Assembly (NCBI GenBank): GCA_009783465.1
Contig: WRDM01000031.1
Location: forward strand, 1-33,377
DNA length: 33,377 nucleotides
Reading direction: 5' to 3'
Origin: Phycisphaerae bacterium
Lineage (GTDB): Bacteria; Planctomycetota; Phycisphaerae; SM23-33
Each line of letters begins with the position of its first letter. Position 1 is the stretch's first letter. The position numbers and the translations under genes are program-made. The notes under the pieces were generated by a model that was not told the DNA's origin, searched no databases, and worked only from the letters and a program-made list of their open reading frames with translations. This document shows positions 7,774-15,964 of this stretch, piece by piece.

Positions 7774-9171
7774 ATGCTGACACGGATGGTTTTCACCGTC
7801 GCGGCCGCTGTTGTTTTGTCGTTGCCCACGTTGGCCCAGGGCGCGGGCGCCAAGGAGATCGTCGGGACGCTGACGGGCGATAATGTCGCCGTGCGCAGCG
7901 GCCCGAGCACGACGGGGGCCTATCGCTGCACCAAACTCAGCACCGGCGACAAGGTCGTCGTGCTCGGCACCAAGGGCGAGTGGTACCAGATCAAGCCCGT
8001 CCAAGGCGCCTGGAGCGTGATCGCCAAGAAATTCGTCAAGCCGGACGCCGGCGGCAAGACCGGCGTGGTGACCGGCGACAACGTGTGGGTCCGCGCTGCC
8101 GGCGAGATGTGCACGTTCGCCAACGTGGCCGACTTTTACGTCTGGCAGGGCCAACTGAATAAGGACGACAAGGTGTCGATCCTCGGCGAAGCGGGCGACT
8201 ACTACAAGATCGTCTCGCCGCCGTTCGCGACGTTCTACATTGCCGCCAAGTACGTCGACCTCAGCGGCAAGGACGCCCCCGGCGACAAGGCCGGCGAGGC
8301 CGATGCCGGTGAGAAGAGCGTGGGTGTCAGCGCGAAACTTCCGGCTTCGGCGAAGGACGCCCCGGCCGCGACGACCACGCAGAAGCCGGCCACGCAGCCG
8401 ACCCGCGATTCCAAGGACACGCGGGCGAAAGTCGAAGCCGTCCGCCTGGAAATGATGGCCGAGTACGAAAAGCCCGTCGAGCAGCGCGACCTCCGCCGGA
8501 TCATCGAGAAATTCAACGCCATCGACACCGCCGGCAGCGCCCAGGGCGCCAAGCTCGTCGCCTACTACACCAAGTACATGGAAAACCAACTCGCGATCGT
8601 CGACGAAGCCAAGGCCGCCTCGGTCCTCATCGAGGAGCAGAAGGCCAACGTCACGACGATCCAGATCGAGATCGACCGCCGCGTCATTGAGACGCAGGCC
8701 GGCACGGGGCCGAAGGCGTTCAACGCGCAGGGCATTCTCCGGCCCAGCGCGGTCTTCCCCGGCACGAAACACACGCCGCAGCGATGGGTGGTGTACGATC
8801 CGACCATCGAACGGATCACCGCGTACGTGCAGTGCACCACGGGCGAGGTGAATGTGGCCGCCCATGTCGGCAAGCACGTGGGCGTGTTCGGCGCGGAGGT
8901 GTACGACAAGGATTTGCGGCTGTACATCGTCGAGGCGCAGGAGATCCAGGTGATGAAGGACGGCGCCGAGGCGGCCGAGCCGAGGCCCCAACCCCAGCCC
9001 GCCAAGGCCGAGCCGGAACCGGCTACGGTTGAAGTGGAAGTCAAGGTCGTTCCCGCGACGGAGGAAGCCACCGACGACGATACCGCCACCGACGACGAGG
9101 AAGACGATGAGGAAATCATCGGTGCCGCCGTCGAATCCGCCGTCCACGCGACCATCACGCCGGCGGAGTGA
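7774..9171 (+). CDS. exported protein with two bacterial SH3-like domains
   Basis: A 465-residue protein with a signal peptide (residues 1-22, LPTLAQG). Two SH3b repeats follow. The first (about 27-90) contains LTGDNVAVRSGPSTTG, KLSTGDKVVVLG and WYQIKP; the second (about 95-165) contains VTGDNVWVRAAG, LNKDDKVSILGEAGDYYKI and YIAAKYVDL. SH3b domains commonly bind peptidoglycan or other envelope ligands. A Thr/Gln/Pro linker (about 190-210) leads to a helical region with a coiled-coil look (about 215-310) and a beta-rich domain (about 330-395). The tail is strongly acidic (TDDDTATDDEEDDEE). ATG 7774 is fixed by GAAAGGA at 7761-7767. It probably acts in the periplasm or at the wall; the precise role is unknown. 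Confidence 0.88.
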   Translation: MLTRMVFTVAAAVVLSLPTLAQGAGAKEIVGTLTGDNVAVRSGPSTTGAYRCTKLSTGDKVVVLGTKGEWYQIKPVQGAWSVIAKKFVKPDAGGKTGVVTGDNVWVRAAGEMCTFANVADFYVWQGQLNKDDKVSILGEAGDYYKIVSPPFATFYIAAKYVDLSGKDAPGDKAGEADAGEKSVGVSAKLPASAKDAPAATTTQKPATQPTRDSKDTRAKVEAVRLEMMAEYEKPVEQRDLRRIIEKFNAIDTAGSAQGAKLVAYYTKYMENQLAIVDEAKAASVLIEEQKANVTTIQIEIDRRVIETQAGTGPKAFNAQGILRPSAVFPGTKHTPQRWVVYDPTIERITAYVQCTTGEVNVAAHVGKHVGVFGAEVYDKDLRLYIVEAQEIQVMKDGAEAAEPRPQPQPAKAEPEPATVEVEVKVVPATEEATDDDTATDDEEDDEEIIGAAVESAVHATITPAE

Positions 9172-9191
9172 GTTTTCGCTACGCATTTTTG

Positions 9192-9270
9192 GCCGCGAAT
9201 TTCGCGAATACCGCGAATTATTTGGAGTGATTGATTTCCAATAATTCGCGGTATTCGCGAAATTCGCGGC
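9192..9270. repeat. perfect 31-base inverted repeat before mreC
   Basis: Arms 9192-9222 and 9240-9270 are perfect reverse complements around a 17-base loop. Each arm is built from short CGCGAAT/TTCGCGAA units. It fills the gap between the SH3 protein gene and mreC and ends 30 bases before the mreC start. It could terminate upstream transcription, although no T-run follows. Confidence 0.9.
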
Positions 9271-9300
9271 AACAATGAATACGGCCTTGGGCGGTGGATT

Positions 9301-10269
9301 ATGCGATTTCCAATCCAATTTACCCGGCGGACCCTGCTGATTGTGCTGATGATTCTGTCAGCCGTCGCGTGCGCGCTGCCGATGGGGGTTTCGAATTATC
9401 TCCGTGGAAGGTTGGATCTGATTCTCTCGCCGCTGGCCGACGGCGGCACGGTGGTCACCACGACGTTACGGGACCGCGCCAACACGCTGCGATGGCGGCC
9501 TGGCGCGTCGGACGAGGCCGCGTCGATGCCGACCGAGGACGCGTCGCAGTGGCATTATTTGATGGTTCAACAACGCGCACATTACGAGCGGCGGCTGCAT
9601 CAGCTTGAGCAGTCGCAGGGGTTTTTCGATCGGTACAGTGACTTTCCGTGCGAGTTGGTTCCGGCGAGCGTGGTGGCGTCGGACGCGTTACCGTACGAGC
9701 GGGGGCGGACGATTCGTGGCCAGGCGCCGGCCGGCGCGATGGTGACGACACGCGAGCTGTTCGTTGCGCACGACACGCCGCTGCCGCCGAACCTGGCCGT
9801 GCTCGCGACGACCGGGCTGGTGGGGCAGGTTGTGACATCGGGGGAGTTCACCGCCCGGCTGAGGCTGGTGACGGATCGCAAATTCCAACTGCCCGCCCAG
9901 ATTTGGCGCGACCCCGCCATCGAGCGGAAGATCATCGTCCGCGTCGCCGGCAGCGAGCAGTCGGTGCTTCTGACGGCCGCCAACAACACGTTTATCGACG
10001 TAAAAATCAAGGGCGACGGCGCGAATGGACTTATCGTCGACGACGTGCCGTTCGATCACGTGGTTCAGCCGGGCGACTGGTTCGTCACGCGCGGCCACAG
10101 TCTGGAGATGCCCGGCCACGTGCGGATCGCGCAGGTCAAGAAGGTCACCGTGCACAAGAGCAACAACCTGATGCGCGTGGTATACGCCGAGCCGCTGGTG
10201 GACCTCTCGGCGCTGCGTGATGTGTACATCGTCAAGCCGCTTTCGCTGCCGGCGGAGGACTCGCGATGA
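9301..10269 (+). CDS. mreC: rod shape-determining protein MreC
   Basis: A 322-residue membrane-anchored periplasmic protein of the elongasome, which links MreB filaments to PBP2 and RodA. Visible are a short cytoplasmic start, one transmembrane helix (about 10-30: RTLLIVLMILSAVACALPMG), a central helical stretch and the two beta-barrel parts. MreC-like motifs include LATTGLVGQVVTSGEFTARL and RLVTDRKFQLPAQI. Usual MreC lengths are close to this. mreB is not in the window; mreC follows an unrelated gene and a long hairpin. It overlaps mreD by an ATGA-type junction, so the two are co-translated. The ribosome binding site is weak (GGCGGTGG). Confidence 0.9.
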   Translation: MRFPIQFTRRTLLIVLMILSAVACALPMGVSNYLRGRLDLILSPLADGGTVVTTTLRDRANTLRWRPGASDEAASMPTEDASQWHYLMVQQRAHYERRLHQLEQSQGFFDRYSDFPCELVPASVVASDALPYERGRTIRGQAPAGAMVTTRELFVAHDTPLPPNLAVLATTGLVGQVVTSGEFTARLRLVTDRKFQLPAQIWRDPAIERKIIVRVAGSEQSVLLTAANNTFIDVKIKGDGANGLIVDDVPFDHVVQPGDWFVTRGHSLEMPGHVRIAQVKKVTVHKSNNLMRVVYAEPLVDLSALRDVYIVKPLSLPAEDSR

Positions 10270-10814
10270 TGCGATGGATTTTTTTCCTGATCCTCGCGTA
10301 CGTCGCGCTGGTGGCGCAGACGACGGTGGGGGGGCTGTTGGTGATTCACACGGCCTGGGCGGGTCCGGTCGCGCCGGACGTGGTGGCGATGGTGGCGGTG
10401 TTCGTGGCGATGGCGTTGCGAAACGGCACGGACGCGGGGTTGGCGTGCTGGATTCTCGGGTTGGGGCTTGACCTGGCCAGCGGGCCCGGCGCGACGACGG
10501 TGGTCGGGCCGATGGCGTTGGCGTACGGCCTGGGCGGACTGATGGTCTTCCAACTCCGCGAGATGTTTTTTCGCGACAAAATCCTCTCGCAGGTCGTCAT
10601 GACGCTGCTGTTCGCCGTCGCGACGCACGCGATCTGGGTGACGCTCCAAGCCCTCGTCGCGCGGGCCTTCACGTGGAGCGAGTACGGCCAAATGCTCCTC
10701 CAGGCGGTCCTGTTGGGCGCGTACACCGCCGCCCTGGCCCCGCTGCTCCACGCCCTCCTGTTGCGGCACGAACGCATCCTCCTCATCGTGCCAAGCCGCC
10801 GAAGCCGGTCGTAA
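10266..10814 (+). CDS. mreD: rod shape-determining protein MreD
   Basis: A 182-residue integral membrane protein with about five hydrophobic helices (FFLILAYVALVAQTTVGGLL, VAMVAVFVAMAL, ILGLGLDLASGPG, MTLLFAVATHAIWVTLQALV and a C-terminal helix). The LGLDLASG segment matches the conserved small-residue motif of MreD (usually GLxxDxxSG). The start codon overlaps the mreC stop codon. It acts with MreC in lateral wall growth. A second ATG three bases later is equally possible. MreD sequences are poorly conserved, so the call leans on topology and on the place next to mreC and PBP2. Confidence 0.85.
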   Translation: MMRWIFFLILAYVALVAQTTVGGLLVIHTAWAGPVAPDVVAMVAVFVAMALRNGTDAGLACWILGLGLDLASGPGATTVVGPMALAYGLGGLMVFQLREMFFRDKILSQVVMTLLFAVATHAIWVTLQALVARAFTWSEYGQMLLQAVLLGAYTAALAPLLHALLLRHERILLIVPSRRSRS

Positions 10815-10825
10815 AACGGCTGTAG

Positions 10826-11025
10826 GCTCAGGGCGAATGCATGTACATTCCTCTTTTTCGGACAGGATTCATGCGTAGGCGTAACTGGCCGCAGGCCCTG
10901 CCATTTTGCGTTGTGAAACGTGGTGAGCGACAAAGCGTTTCGCTTGACACAACGATCTACAACGCAAAATGGCAGGGCCTGCGGCCAGTCACGCCACGTG
11001 CGAAAGGTACCATGCGATCGCCCGG
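10826..11025. repeat. composite family B/C nested inverted-repeat element
   Basis: Outer arms CAGGGCGAATGCATGTAC (about 10829-10846) and GTACCATGCGATCGCCCGG (about 11008-11026) are imperfect inverted copies of the family B boundary. Inside lies a perfect 31-base inverted repeat: 10884-10914 with 10959-10989, starting ACTGGCCGCAGGCCCTGCC and ending TTTTGCGTTGT. The 44-base loop contains a small AAGCG/CGCTT hairpin. A single CTGTAGG precedes the element at 10816. The gap 10815-11159 contains no gene. Confidence 0.88.
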
Positions 11026-11031
11026 ATGAGA

Positions 11032-11073
11032 ATAAAGGATTGCAGGACAAAAGGCCTGTAATTCCTTTATAAT
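11032..11073 (+). promoter_or_regulatory. putative promoter of the PBP2 gene overlapped by an imperfect palindrome
   Basis: A perfect TATAAT lies at 11068-11073. AGGACA at 11044-11049 is a possible -35 with an 18-base spacer. An imperfect inverted repeat, ATAAAGGATTGCAGG (11032-11046) and CCTGTAATTCCTTTAT (11055-11070), spans the spacer and the first bases of the -10, so it could be an operator. Transcription would start near 11080, leaving about 80 bases before the ATG. Confidence 0.5.
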
Positions 11074-11159
11074 AATCGTCGCGAATTTTCGCGCAGGATG
11101 ACGACCATGAACGGATTCGATCTATCGGTAATCTTTTAATCCCGTAATCCCCGCAAACC

Positions 11160-13229
11160 ATGTATAAGAAACGCGTGGCCATTTTATTGTCGGCGATGGG
11201 GCTGATTTTTCTCGCCCTGCTCGGTCGGCTGTTTGTGCTGCAAATCGTCAACGGGCAGCAGTGCCGCGACGCGTATGAGCAGTCGTTGCTGCGCGGAACG
11301 TTTTTCACCGCCAGCCGGGGCGCGATCCTCGACCGCCACGGCAACGTGCTCGCGCGCGACAACCTGAGCTACGAGTTCTGCATGGATTACCGCCTGATCG
11401 CGGAGGATCCGTCGTGGGTCCGCACGCGGCAGCGCGAGCTGCGGAGGCAGCTCCGAAACACCGCCGACAGCGGCCGGGCCGAGGAAATTTTCGCCGAGCG
11501 CATGGACAAATCGCTGTACTGGGCCGTGCAGGCCTGCGGCAGTTCAGAACAATTCGACGCGGTGCGTCGGCAGATCGTCGCCCGCGTGAAGCGCATCGCG
11601 GAGATCAACAATGACCGCCCCAGGGAGGCGGAGGAGTTTCACGTCATCGCCCAGATCGGCAGTGAGGAACGCTACCGCTACCTCAAAGAGATGGTCGAGG
11701 GGCTGCCGGGCGTGTCGGTGCGCCATGGCCGAAAACGCGATTACCCCGCCGGCGAGTACGCCTGCCACGTGATCGGGCAGATCGGCCCCGTGTCCCGCGA
11801 AGATTTGGCCGCCCACAATCTTACGGAAGAGCAGGAGCCAGACGCGTTCGAGCGGAGATTGGCCAACTATCAGCCGACGGACATCATCGGCAAATCCGGC
11901 GTGGAGAAGTTGTGCGAGCGCATGCTCAGGCCCGCGCAGGGGTACGAATCCACCGGCGGCGGGGTGCAGAAACTGCGTATCGACCCCCACGACGGGCGGG
12001 ACGTTCATCTGACGATCGACATGGCGTTGCAGGTCCGGCTGACGGAGATGTTTCGTAAGACGTATCCGTACCATAACGGCTGTATCGCGGTGATGGACGT
12101 CGCGACCGGCGAGATCCTGGCCATGGTGAGCATTCCGACGTACAACCTGCAAACCTATCGGCGTCGCGTGAGCGAGGAGGCCGCCCAGGCCGCCGCCGCG
12201 TCGCCGCCGCGACGAAATTCCCGCGAGTGGATCGACCGTCCGTACGGACTGCTGGTGAAGGACGATTTCGATTTCCCGCTGATGAATCGCGTGATCGCGG
12301 GGCGGTACGATCCGGGGTCGACGTTCAAGCCGCTCATCGCGGCGGCGGCGCTGACGGAAGGCATCATCGACATCCACCGGACGATCGAGTGCCGTGGACG
12401 ATTGTTTGAAAACTCGCCCGGCTATGGCTGCACGGGGACGCACGGGTTCCTGTTGCTGGCCGAGGCGATCCGGTGCAGTTGCAACATTTATTTTTACCGG
12501 GTCGGCGAGTGGATGTACCATCGCGACGCGAACCTGTTGCCGGAGTGGCTGGGGCGGTTCGGCATGTTCGACCTGCCCGGCACGGGGCTGGTGGAGGAGA
12601 AGGCCGGCGTGATGGACATGCCGACGGGGGCCGAGCGTCGCGGGGCGTCGCGGATGCTGGCGATTGGGCAAAAGACGTCCGTCACGCCGTTGCACGTGGT
12701 GAATCTGATGGCGACGATTGCCCGCAACGGCGAGATGATTTCGCCGACAATTGTTCGCCCCGGCGAGGGCGGCCCCGAGCCGGTCCGCGTGAAGTTGCCC
12801 ATCGCGCGGGAGCACATGGCGGAGATTCGCGAGGGCATGCGTCGCGTGACGGCCAGGTATGGCGGGACGGCGTACAAGGTGTGGAACACACAGGGCGGGC
12901 GGCAATTGGGCTTCGAGGTGTGCGGCAAGAGCGGCACGGCCAGGGTGGCCGGCGGGGGGCAATTTCGAACGGTCATTCACGAGGACGGCACGCGGCGGCG
13001 GGAGATGGTGCGCGAGGGCAACATGGTCTGGTTCGCGGGCTTCGCGCCGGCGAAGAATCCGCAGGTGGCGTTCGTCGCGATGGTGGAGTACGTGATTTAC
13101 CAGTCCGGCAGCGACCCGGACGAGTACATCGAAGGCGGCCTCACCGGCGGCGGCGCCACCGTCGCGGGGCCGTTGTGCATCGAGGTGCTCAAGGCGTGTA
13201 AGGAGTTGGGGTACATTCGTGGTGAGTGA
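11160..13229 (+). CDS. mrdA: penicillin-binding protein 2 (elongation transpeptidase)
   Basis: A 689-residue class B penicillin-binding protein that cross-links peptidoglycan in the elongasome with RodA. An N-terminal membrane anchor (about 5-27: VAILLSAMGLIFLALLGRLF) is followed by RGAILDRHGNVLARD, the start of the PBP dimerisation domain. The transpeptidase domain has the acylated Ser in PGSTFKPL (Ser387), SCN (Ser440) and KSGTARVAG (Lys590). Length is slightly above the common 600-650 residues; extra segments lie in the dimerisation domain. No clear Shine-Dalgarno precedes ATG 11160. The neighbours mreC, mreD and rodA support PBP2 over the division protein FtsI. Confidence 0.93.
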   Translation: MYKKRVAILLSAMGLIFLALLGRLFVLQIVNGQQCRDAYEQSLLRGTFFTASRGAILDRHGNVLARDNLSYEFCMDYRLIAEDPSWVRTRQRELRRQLRNTADSGRAEEIFAERMDKSLYWAVQACGSSEQFDAVRRQIVARVKRIAEINNDRPREAEEFHVIAQIGSEERYRYLKEMVEGLPGVSVRHGRKRDYPAGEYACHVIGQIGPVSREDLAAHNLTEEQEPDAFERRLANYQPTDIIGKSGVEKLCERMLRPAQGYESTGGGVQKLRIDPHDGRDVHLTIDMALQVRLTEMFRKTYPYHNGCIAVMDVATGEILAMVSIPTYNLQTYRRRVSEEAAQAAAASPPRRNSREWIDRPYGLLVKDDFDFPLMNRVIAGRYDPGSTFKPLIAAAALTEGIIDIHRTIECRGRLFENSPGYGCTGTHGFLLLAEAIRCSCNIYFYRVGEWMYHRDANLLPEWLGRFGMFDLPGTGLVEEKAGVMDMPTGAERRGASRMLAIGQKTSVTPLHVVNLMATIARNGEMISPTIVRPGEGGPEPVRVKLPIAREHMAEIREGMRRVTARYGGTAYKVWNTQGGRQLGFEVCGKSGTARVAGGGQFRTVIHEDGTRRREMVREGNMVWFAGFAPAKNPQVAFVAMVEYVIYQSGSDPDEYIEGGLTGGGATVAGPLCIEVLKACKELGYIRGE

Positions 13230-13242
13230 CGCGTGTTGGACG

Positions 13243-13799
13243 AAAGGCTGTAGACTGTAGGCTGTAGACTGTAGGCGCGGACTTATGAATGATTAGGCCT
13301 TAATCATCCATAAGCTTGTGCCCATAGCCCTTTTTGAAAGGACTTACTATGCGAGATCATACGAAGCTTAGAGCGTTTGATTTGGCAGATCAGCTTGCGC
13401 TCATCGTATACAGAGTGACCGCATCATTTCCGCCGGCCGAGCGGTTTGGCCTGATCGGCCAGATGCGGCGTGCGGCGGTGAGTATCCCGTCCAATATTGT
13501 CGAAGGATGTGCCCGGTCTACCGAACAGGAATACTTGCGATACCTGGATATTGCCTACGGTTCGTCTCGAGAACTTCAGTATCAGGCCTCGTTGGCGGCG
13601 CGATTGGGTTTCCTTAAGGAGGACAGCTACGCACAACTCGCACAAACTTGCGAAGAAACGGGAAGAGTACTTAACGGTTTGATCAACGCGTTTCGCAGAA
13701 AACACAGATAAATGGACATACGGAACATACGGACTGGCAAATGGGCACCGAGTTGCGAACGTGGCGCCTACAGCCTACAGTCTACAGCCTACAGCCTTT
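13243..13799. repeat. family B-like heptad arms enclosing the four-helix-bundle gene
   Basis: The left arm 13243-13278 and right arm 13764-13799 are 36 bases each and complementary except for three A/G differences. Both consist of CTGTAGG and CTGTAGA heptads ending in GGCGC. Between them is a smaller palindrome CTTATGAATGATTA/TAATCATCCATAAG (13282-13314) and the complete gene 13349-13711. The right arm ends five bases before the rodA start codon. CTTATGAA..ATTAGGCC is also found inside the element near 33263-33280. Confidence 0.85.
13349..13711 (+). CDS. four-helix-bundle protein, S23 / 23S rRNA intervening-sequence family
   Basis: A 120-residue all-helical protein. The family signature is clear: RAFDLADQLALIVYR, FGLIGQMRRAAVSIPSNIVE, GCARSTEQEYLRYLDIAYGS and RELQYQASLAARLGFL. 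The family was first found as open frames within intervening sequences of 23S rRNA genes and is structurally related to Avd, the accessory protein of diversity-generating retroelements. Its biochemical function is unsettled. ATG 13349 is set by AAAGGA at 13337-13342; a TTG at 13334 overlaps that ribosome binding site and is unlikely. The gene interrupts the wall-elongation genes PBP2 and rodA and sits between inverted repeat arms, so it looks like cargo of a mobile or formerly mobile unit. Confidence 0.9.
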   Translation: MRDHTKLRAFDLADQLALIVYRVTASFPPAERFGLIGQMRRAAVSIPSNIVEGCARSTEQEYLRYLDIAYGSSRELQYQASLAARLGFLKEDSYAQLAQTCEETGRVLNGLINAFRRKHR

Positions 13800-13803
13800 T
13801 TCG

Positions 13804-15216
13804 ATGAACGAAGTAGTCAAAAACCTCCTCAAAGCCACCTCCTGGCCGATCGCGGTGGCGATTATCTGCCTGATGATCGTCGGCGTGTCGGCGCTGGTGG
13901 TGGTCGACGTGTCGGCATTGGCCGTCAGTCAGAAGACCGGGGCGCCTGTGGTCGAATTCGCCGCCAAGCAGTGGAAGTTCGCCCTGTTGGGGTTCGCGGT
14001 GTTCGTGGCGATGACGCTCGTGCCGTATCACCGCGTGGGGCAGTGGGCGTACGTGTTGTATGGCCTGACGATCGTCGCGCTGATCGCCATTTTCGCGACG
14101 CCCCCCATTCGCGGCGCCCACCGCTGGTTCGACCTGGGCGGCGTGATGGTTCAGCCGTCGGAATTCGCCAAGCTCACCTTCGTCATCATGCTCGCGTGGT
14201 ATCTGCGATACGGCGACCACTACCGCAGCCTCCGCGGGCTGATTTGGCCGTTCCTGCTCACGCTGCTGCCGATGGGCCTGATCGTCCTCGAACCCGACAT
14301 CGGCACGAGCATGCTGTTCCTGCCGATCCTGTACTTCATGCTGTTCGTGGCCGGGGCGAGGCTGCGACATCTGCTGGTGATTCTTCTGCTGGGACTGTTC
14401 GTGGTGTTCGTGCCGGTGGCGATGCCTGCAGAGGACGACTTTCCCGAGAAAGTCGCCGACGGGCAGTTCACCGCCTGGCGGCTCGGGGCCGTTACCGTGT
14501 ACCACGTCAACGAGGAGATCAAGGAGTCGCATCGCCCGGAGATGCCCGTGGCGTATGGCCGCGTGCAGTGGGGCGACGGACAGGCGTACGATCTCCAGCC
14601 GCTGGCGCTGCGCGTGATGATGGGCAAATCCGAGCGAGGCCAATACGCCGAGCGGGGACGACGCATTGCCGCCTGGTTGAGGCCCGACGATCCGAAACTT
14701 GCCCGGAAGGAAGGCTACCAGGCCAAACAGGGCCGGCTGGTGCTGGGTTCGGGAGGCTGGACGGGCCGGAGCGACTGGAACGACGCCGACAACTTTTTCT
14801 CCGTCCTGCCGGACGACCACTGCGATTTCATTTTCTGCGTGATCGGCGGGCAGTGGGGATTTTTCGGGTGCGCGATATTGATTTTACTTTACGGCGTGAT
14901 TTTCCTGTTCGGCACGGAGATCGCGGTGGCGACGAATGAGCCGTTCGGGCGGCTGTTGGCGGTGGGCGTGCTGTCGCTGTTTTTCTCGCAGGTCGTGATC
15001 AACGTCGGCATGACGTTGGGCCTGACGCCCGTGACGGGCATGACGCTGCCGTTCATCAGTTACGGAGGCTCGAGTTTGATCGTCAATTGCGCCGCGATGG
15101 GCCTGCTGGTCAACGTCGGACTGCATCGCCCGGTCATCCTGGGCCCCAAACCGTTCGAACACAACGACACCAACGCCGCGCCGTCTCCGGAGCGGATTGA
15201 GCTACAGAAACCCTGA
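13804..15216 (+). CDS. rodA: peptidoglycan glycosyltransferase RodA with an extra extracytoplasmic segment
   Basis: A 470-residue SEDS-family polymerase that makes glycan strands with PBP2. Multi-pass topology is evident, with family motifs GAHRWFDLGGVMVQPSEFAK, LIVLEPDIGTSMLFLP, RLVLGSGGWTG and LPDDHCDFIF (Asp341, matching the conserved Asp of the usual TDFIF motif), then TGMTLPFISYGGSS near the end. Compared with typical members of about 370-400 residues it carries some 80 additional residues (about 207-285) between VPVAMPAEDD and RRIAAWLRPDD. ATG 13804 is preferred because the membrane protein begins there. It follows the right arm of the S23 cassette by five bases, so no normal Shine-Dalgarno is present. 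Earlier in-frame codons would be read from the repeat. Confidence 0.92.
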   Translation: MNEVVKNLLKATSWPIAVAIICLMIVGVSALVVVDVSALAVSQKTGAPVVEFAAKQWKFALLGFAVFVAMTLVPYHRVGQWAYVLYGLTIVALIAIFATPPIRGAHRWFDLGGVMVQPSEFAKLTFVIMLAWYLRYGDHYRSLRGLIWPFLLTLLPMGLIVLEPDIGTSMLFLPILYFMLFVAGARLRHLLVILLLGLFVVFVPVAMPAEDDFPEKVADGQFTAWRLGAVTVYHVNEEIKESHRPEMPVAYGRVQWGDGQAYDLQPLALRVMMGKSERGQYAERGRRIAAWLRPDDPKLARKEGYQAKQGRLVLGSGGWTGRSDWNDADNFFSVLPDDHCDFIFCVIGGQWGFFGCAILILLYGVIFLFGTEIAVATNEPFGRLLAVGVLSLFFSQVVINVGMTLGLTPVTGMTLPFISYGGSSLIVNCAAMGLLVNVGLHRPVILGPKPFEHNDTNAAPSPERIELQKP

Positions 15217-15227
15217 GGAGACCCATC

Positions 15228-15497
15228 ATGCAGGACCATGATCTGCTGGCGGAGTTGCTGGAGTTGGCCCAGGCGAGCGGGTTGGAGTTGCGTCGGATGC
15301 CCGGCGAGGCGGCCGATGCCGAACGAGGCGGGTCGCTGGTGCGGCTCAAGGGCAGCGAGGTGCTGTTCCTCAATGAATTCGCCACGCCGGACGCTCAGAT
15401 CGACGCGGTGGCGGCCGCCCTCAAGGGCAGGCCCGGACTGGACGACCGCTTCCTCCCGCCCCAGGTGCGGCAACGCATCGAGGACAGCAGGCTGTAG
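15228..15497 (+). CDS. small conserved-looking protein of unknown function
   Basis: An 89-residue, acidic, mostly helical soluble protein beginning HDLLAELLELAQASGLELRR, with a central strand pair (GSLVRLKGSEVLFLNEFATP) and a final helix. GAGGAG lies seven bases before ATG 15228. The gene starts 11 bases after the rodA stop and uses codons like its neighbours, so it is probably translated in the rodA-acpS operon. The family is not recognised. Confidence 0.7.
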   Translation: MQDHDLLAELLELAQASGLELRRMPGEAADAERGGSLVRLKGSEVLFLNEFATPDAQIDAVAAALKGRPGLDDRFLPPQVRQRIEDSRL

Positions 15498-15536
15498 GCC
15501 TTGTCGCAGGGCGGCCGTTGTCGTACGATAGTCGCC

Positions 15537-15950
15537 ATGAACATAACGGCGCATGGTGTGGATCTGGTGGATTGCGATCGGCTGCGGCAGAGTATCGCCG
15601 AGCATGGGGATCGATTTTTGGAGCGGGTGTTCACGGCGGCGGAGTTGGAATACTGTCGCGGGCGCAAGCGGGAGATCGAGCATTTGGCCGGCCGGTTCGC
15701 CGCCAAGGAGGCGGTGCTGAAGGTGCTGGGCACGGGCTGGCGTGCGGGTATCGCGTGGACGGACGTGGAGGTTCGCAATCAGCCCTCCGGTCAGCCGCGG
15801 GTCACGCTGCACGGCCGATGCCGCGAAATCGCCGACCAGCAGGGGTTGTGCTCTATCCTGATCTCCATCAGCCACACCCAGACCCACGCCATCGCGTCGG
15901 CGATCGGCCTGCGCGAATCCTCCGGCGGCGCGCTGGGCATCGGGGATTGA
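15537..15950 (+). CDS. acpS: holo-[acyl-carrier-protein] synthase
   Basis: A 137-residue enzyme that transfers the 4'-phosphopantetheine arm from CoA to apo-ACP, needed for fatty acid synthesis. The metal-binding Asp lies in HGVDLVDCDRL (Asp9) and Glu in GRFAAKEAVLKVLGTG (Glu58). FLERVFTAAELEYC and ISISHTQTHAIASAI are further family motifs. ATG 15537 starts directly before the first beta strand; an earlier in-frame ATG/GTG would add residues unlike the family. It follows the small gene by 39 bases. Confidence 0.95.
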   Translation: MNITAHGVDLVDCDRLRQSIAEHGDRFLERVFTAAELEYCRGRKREIEHLAGRFAAKEAVLKVLGTGWRAGIAWTDVEVRNQPSGQPRVTLHGRCREIADQQGLCSILISISHTQTHAIASAIGLRESSGGALGIGD

Positions 15951-15964
15951 ACGGGGCAAACCGG

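Noticed and set aside
13243-13799. CRISPR array suspected from regularly spaced CTGTAGG units
   Set aside because: The units are contiguous heptads without spacers, and they form inverted arms; no cas gene is near.
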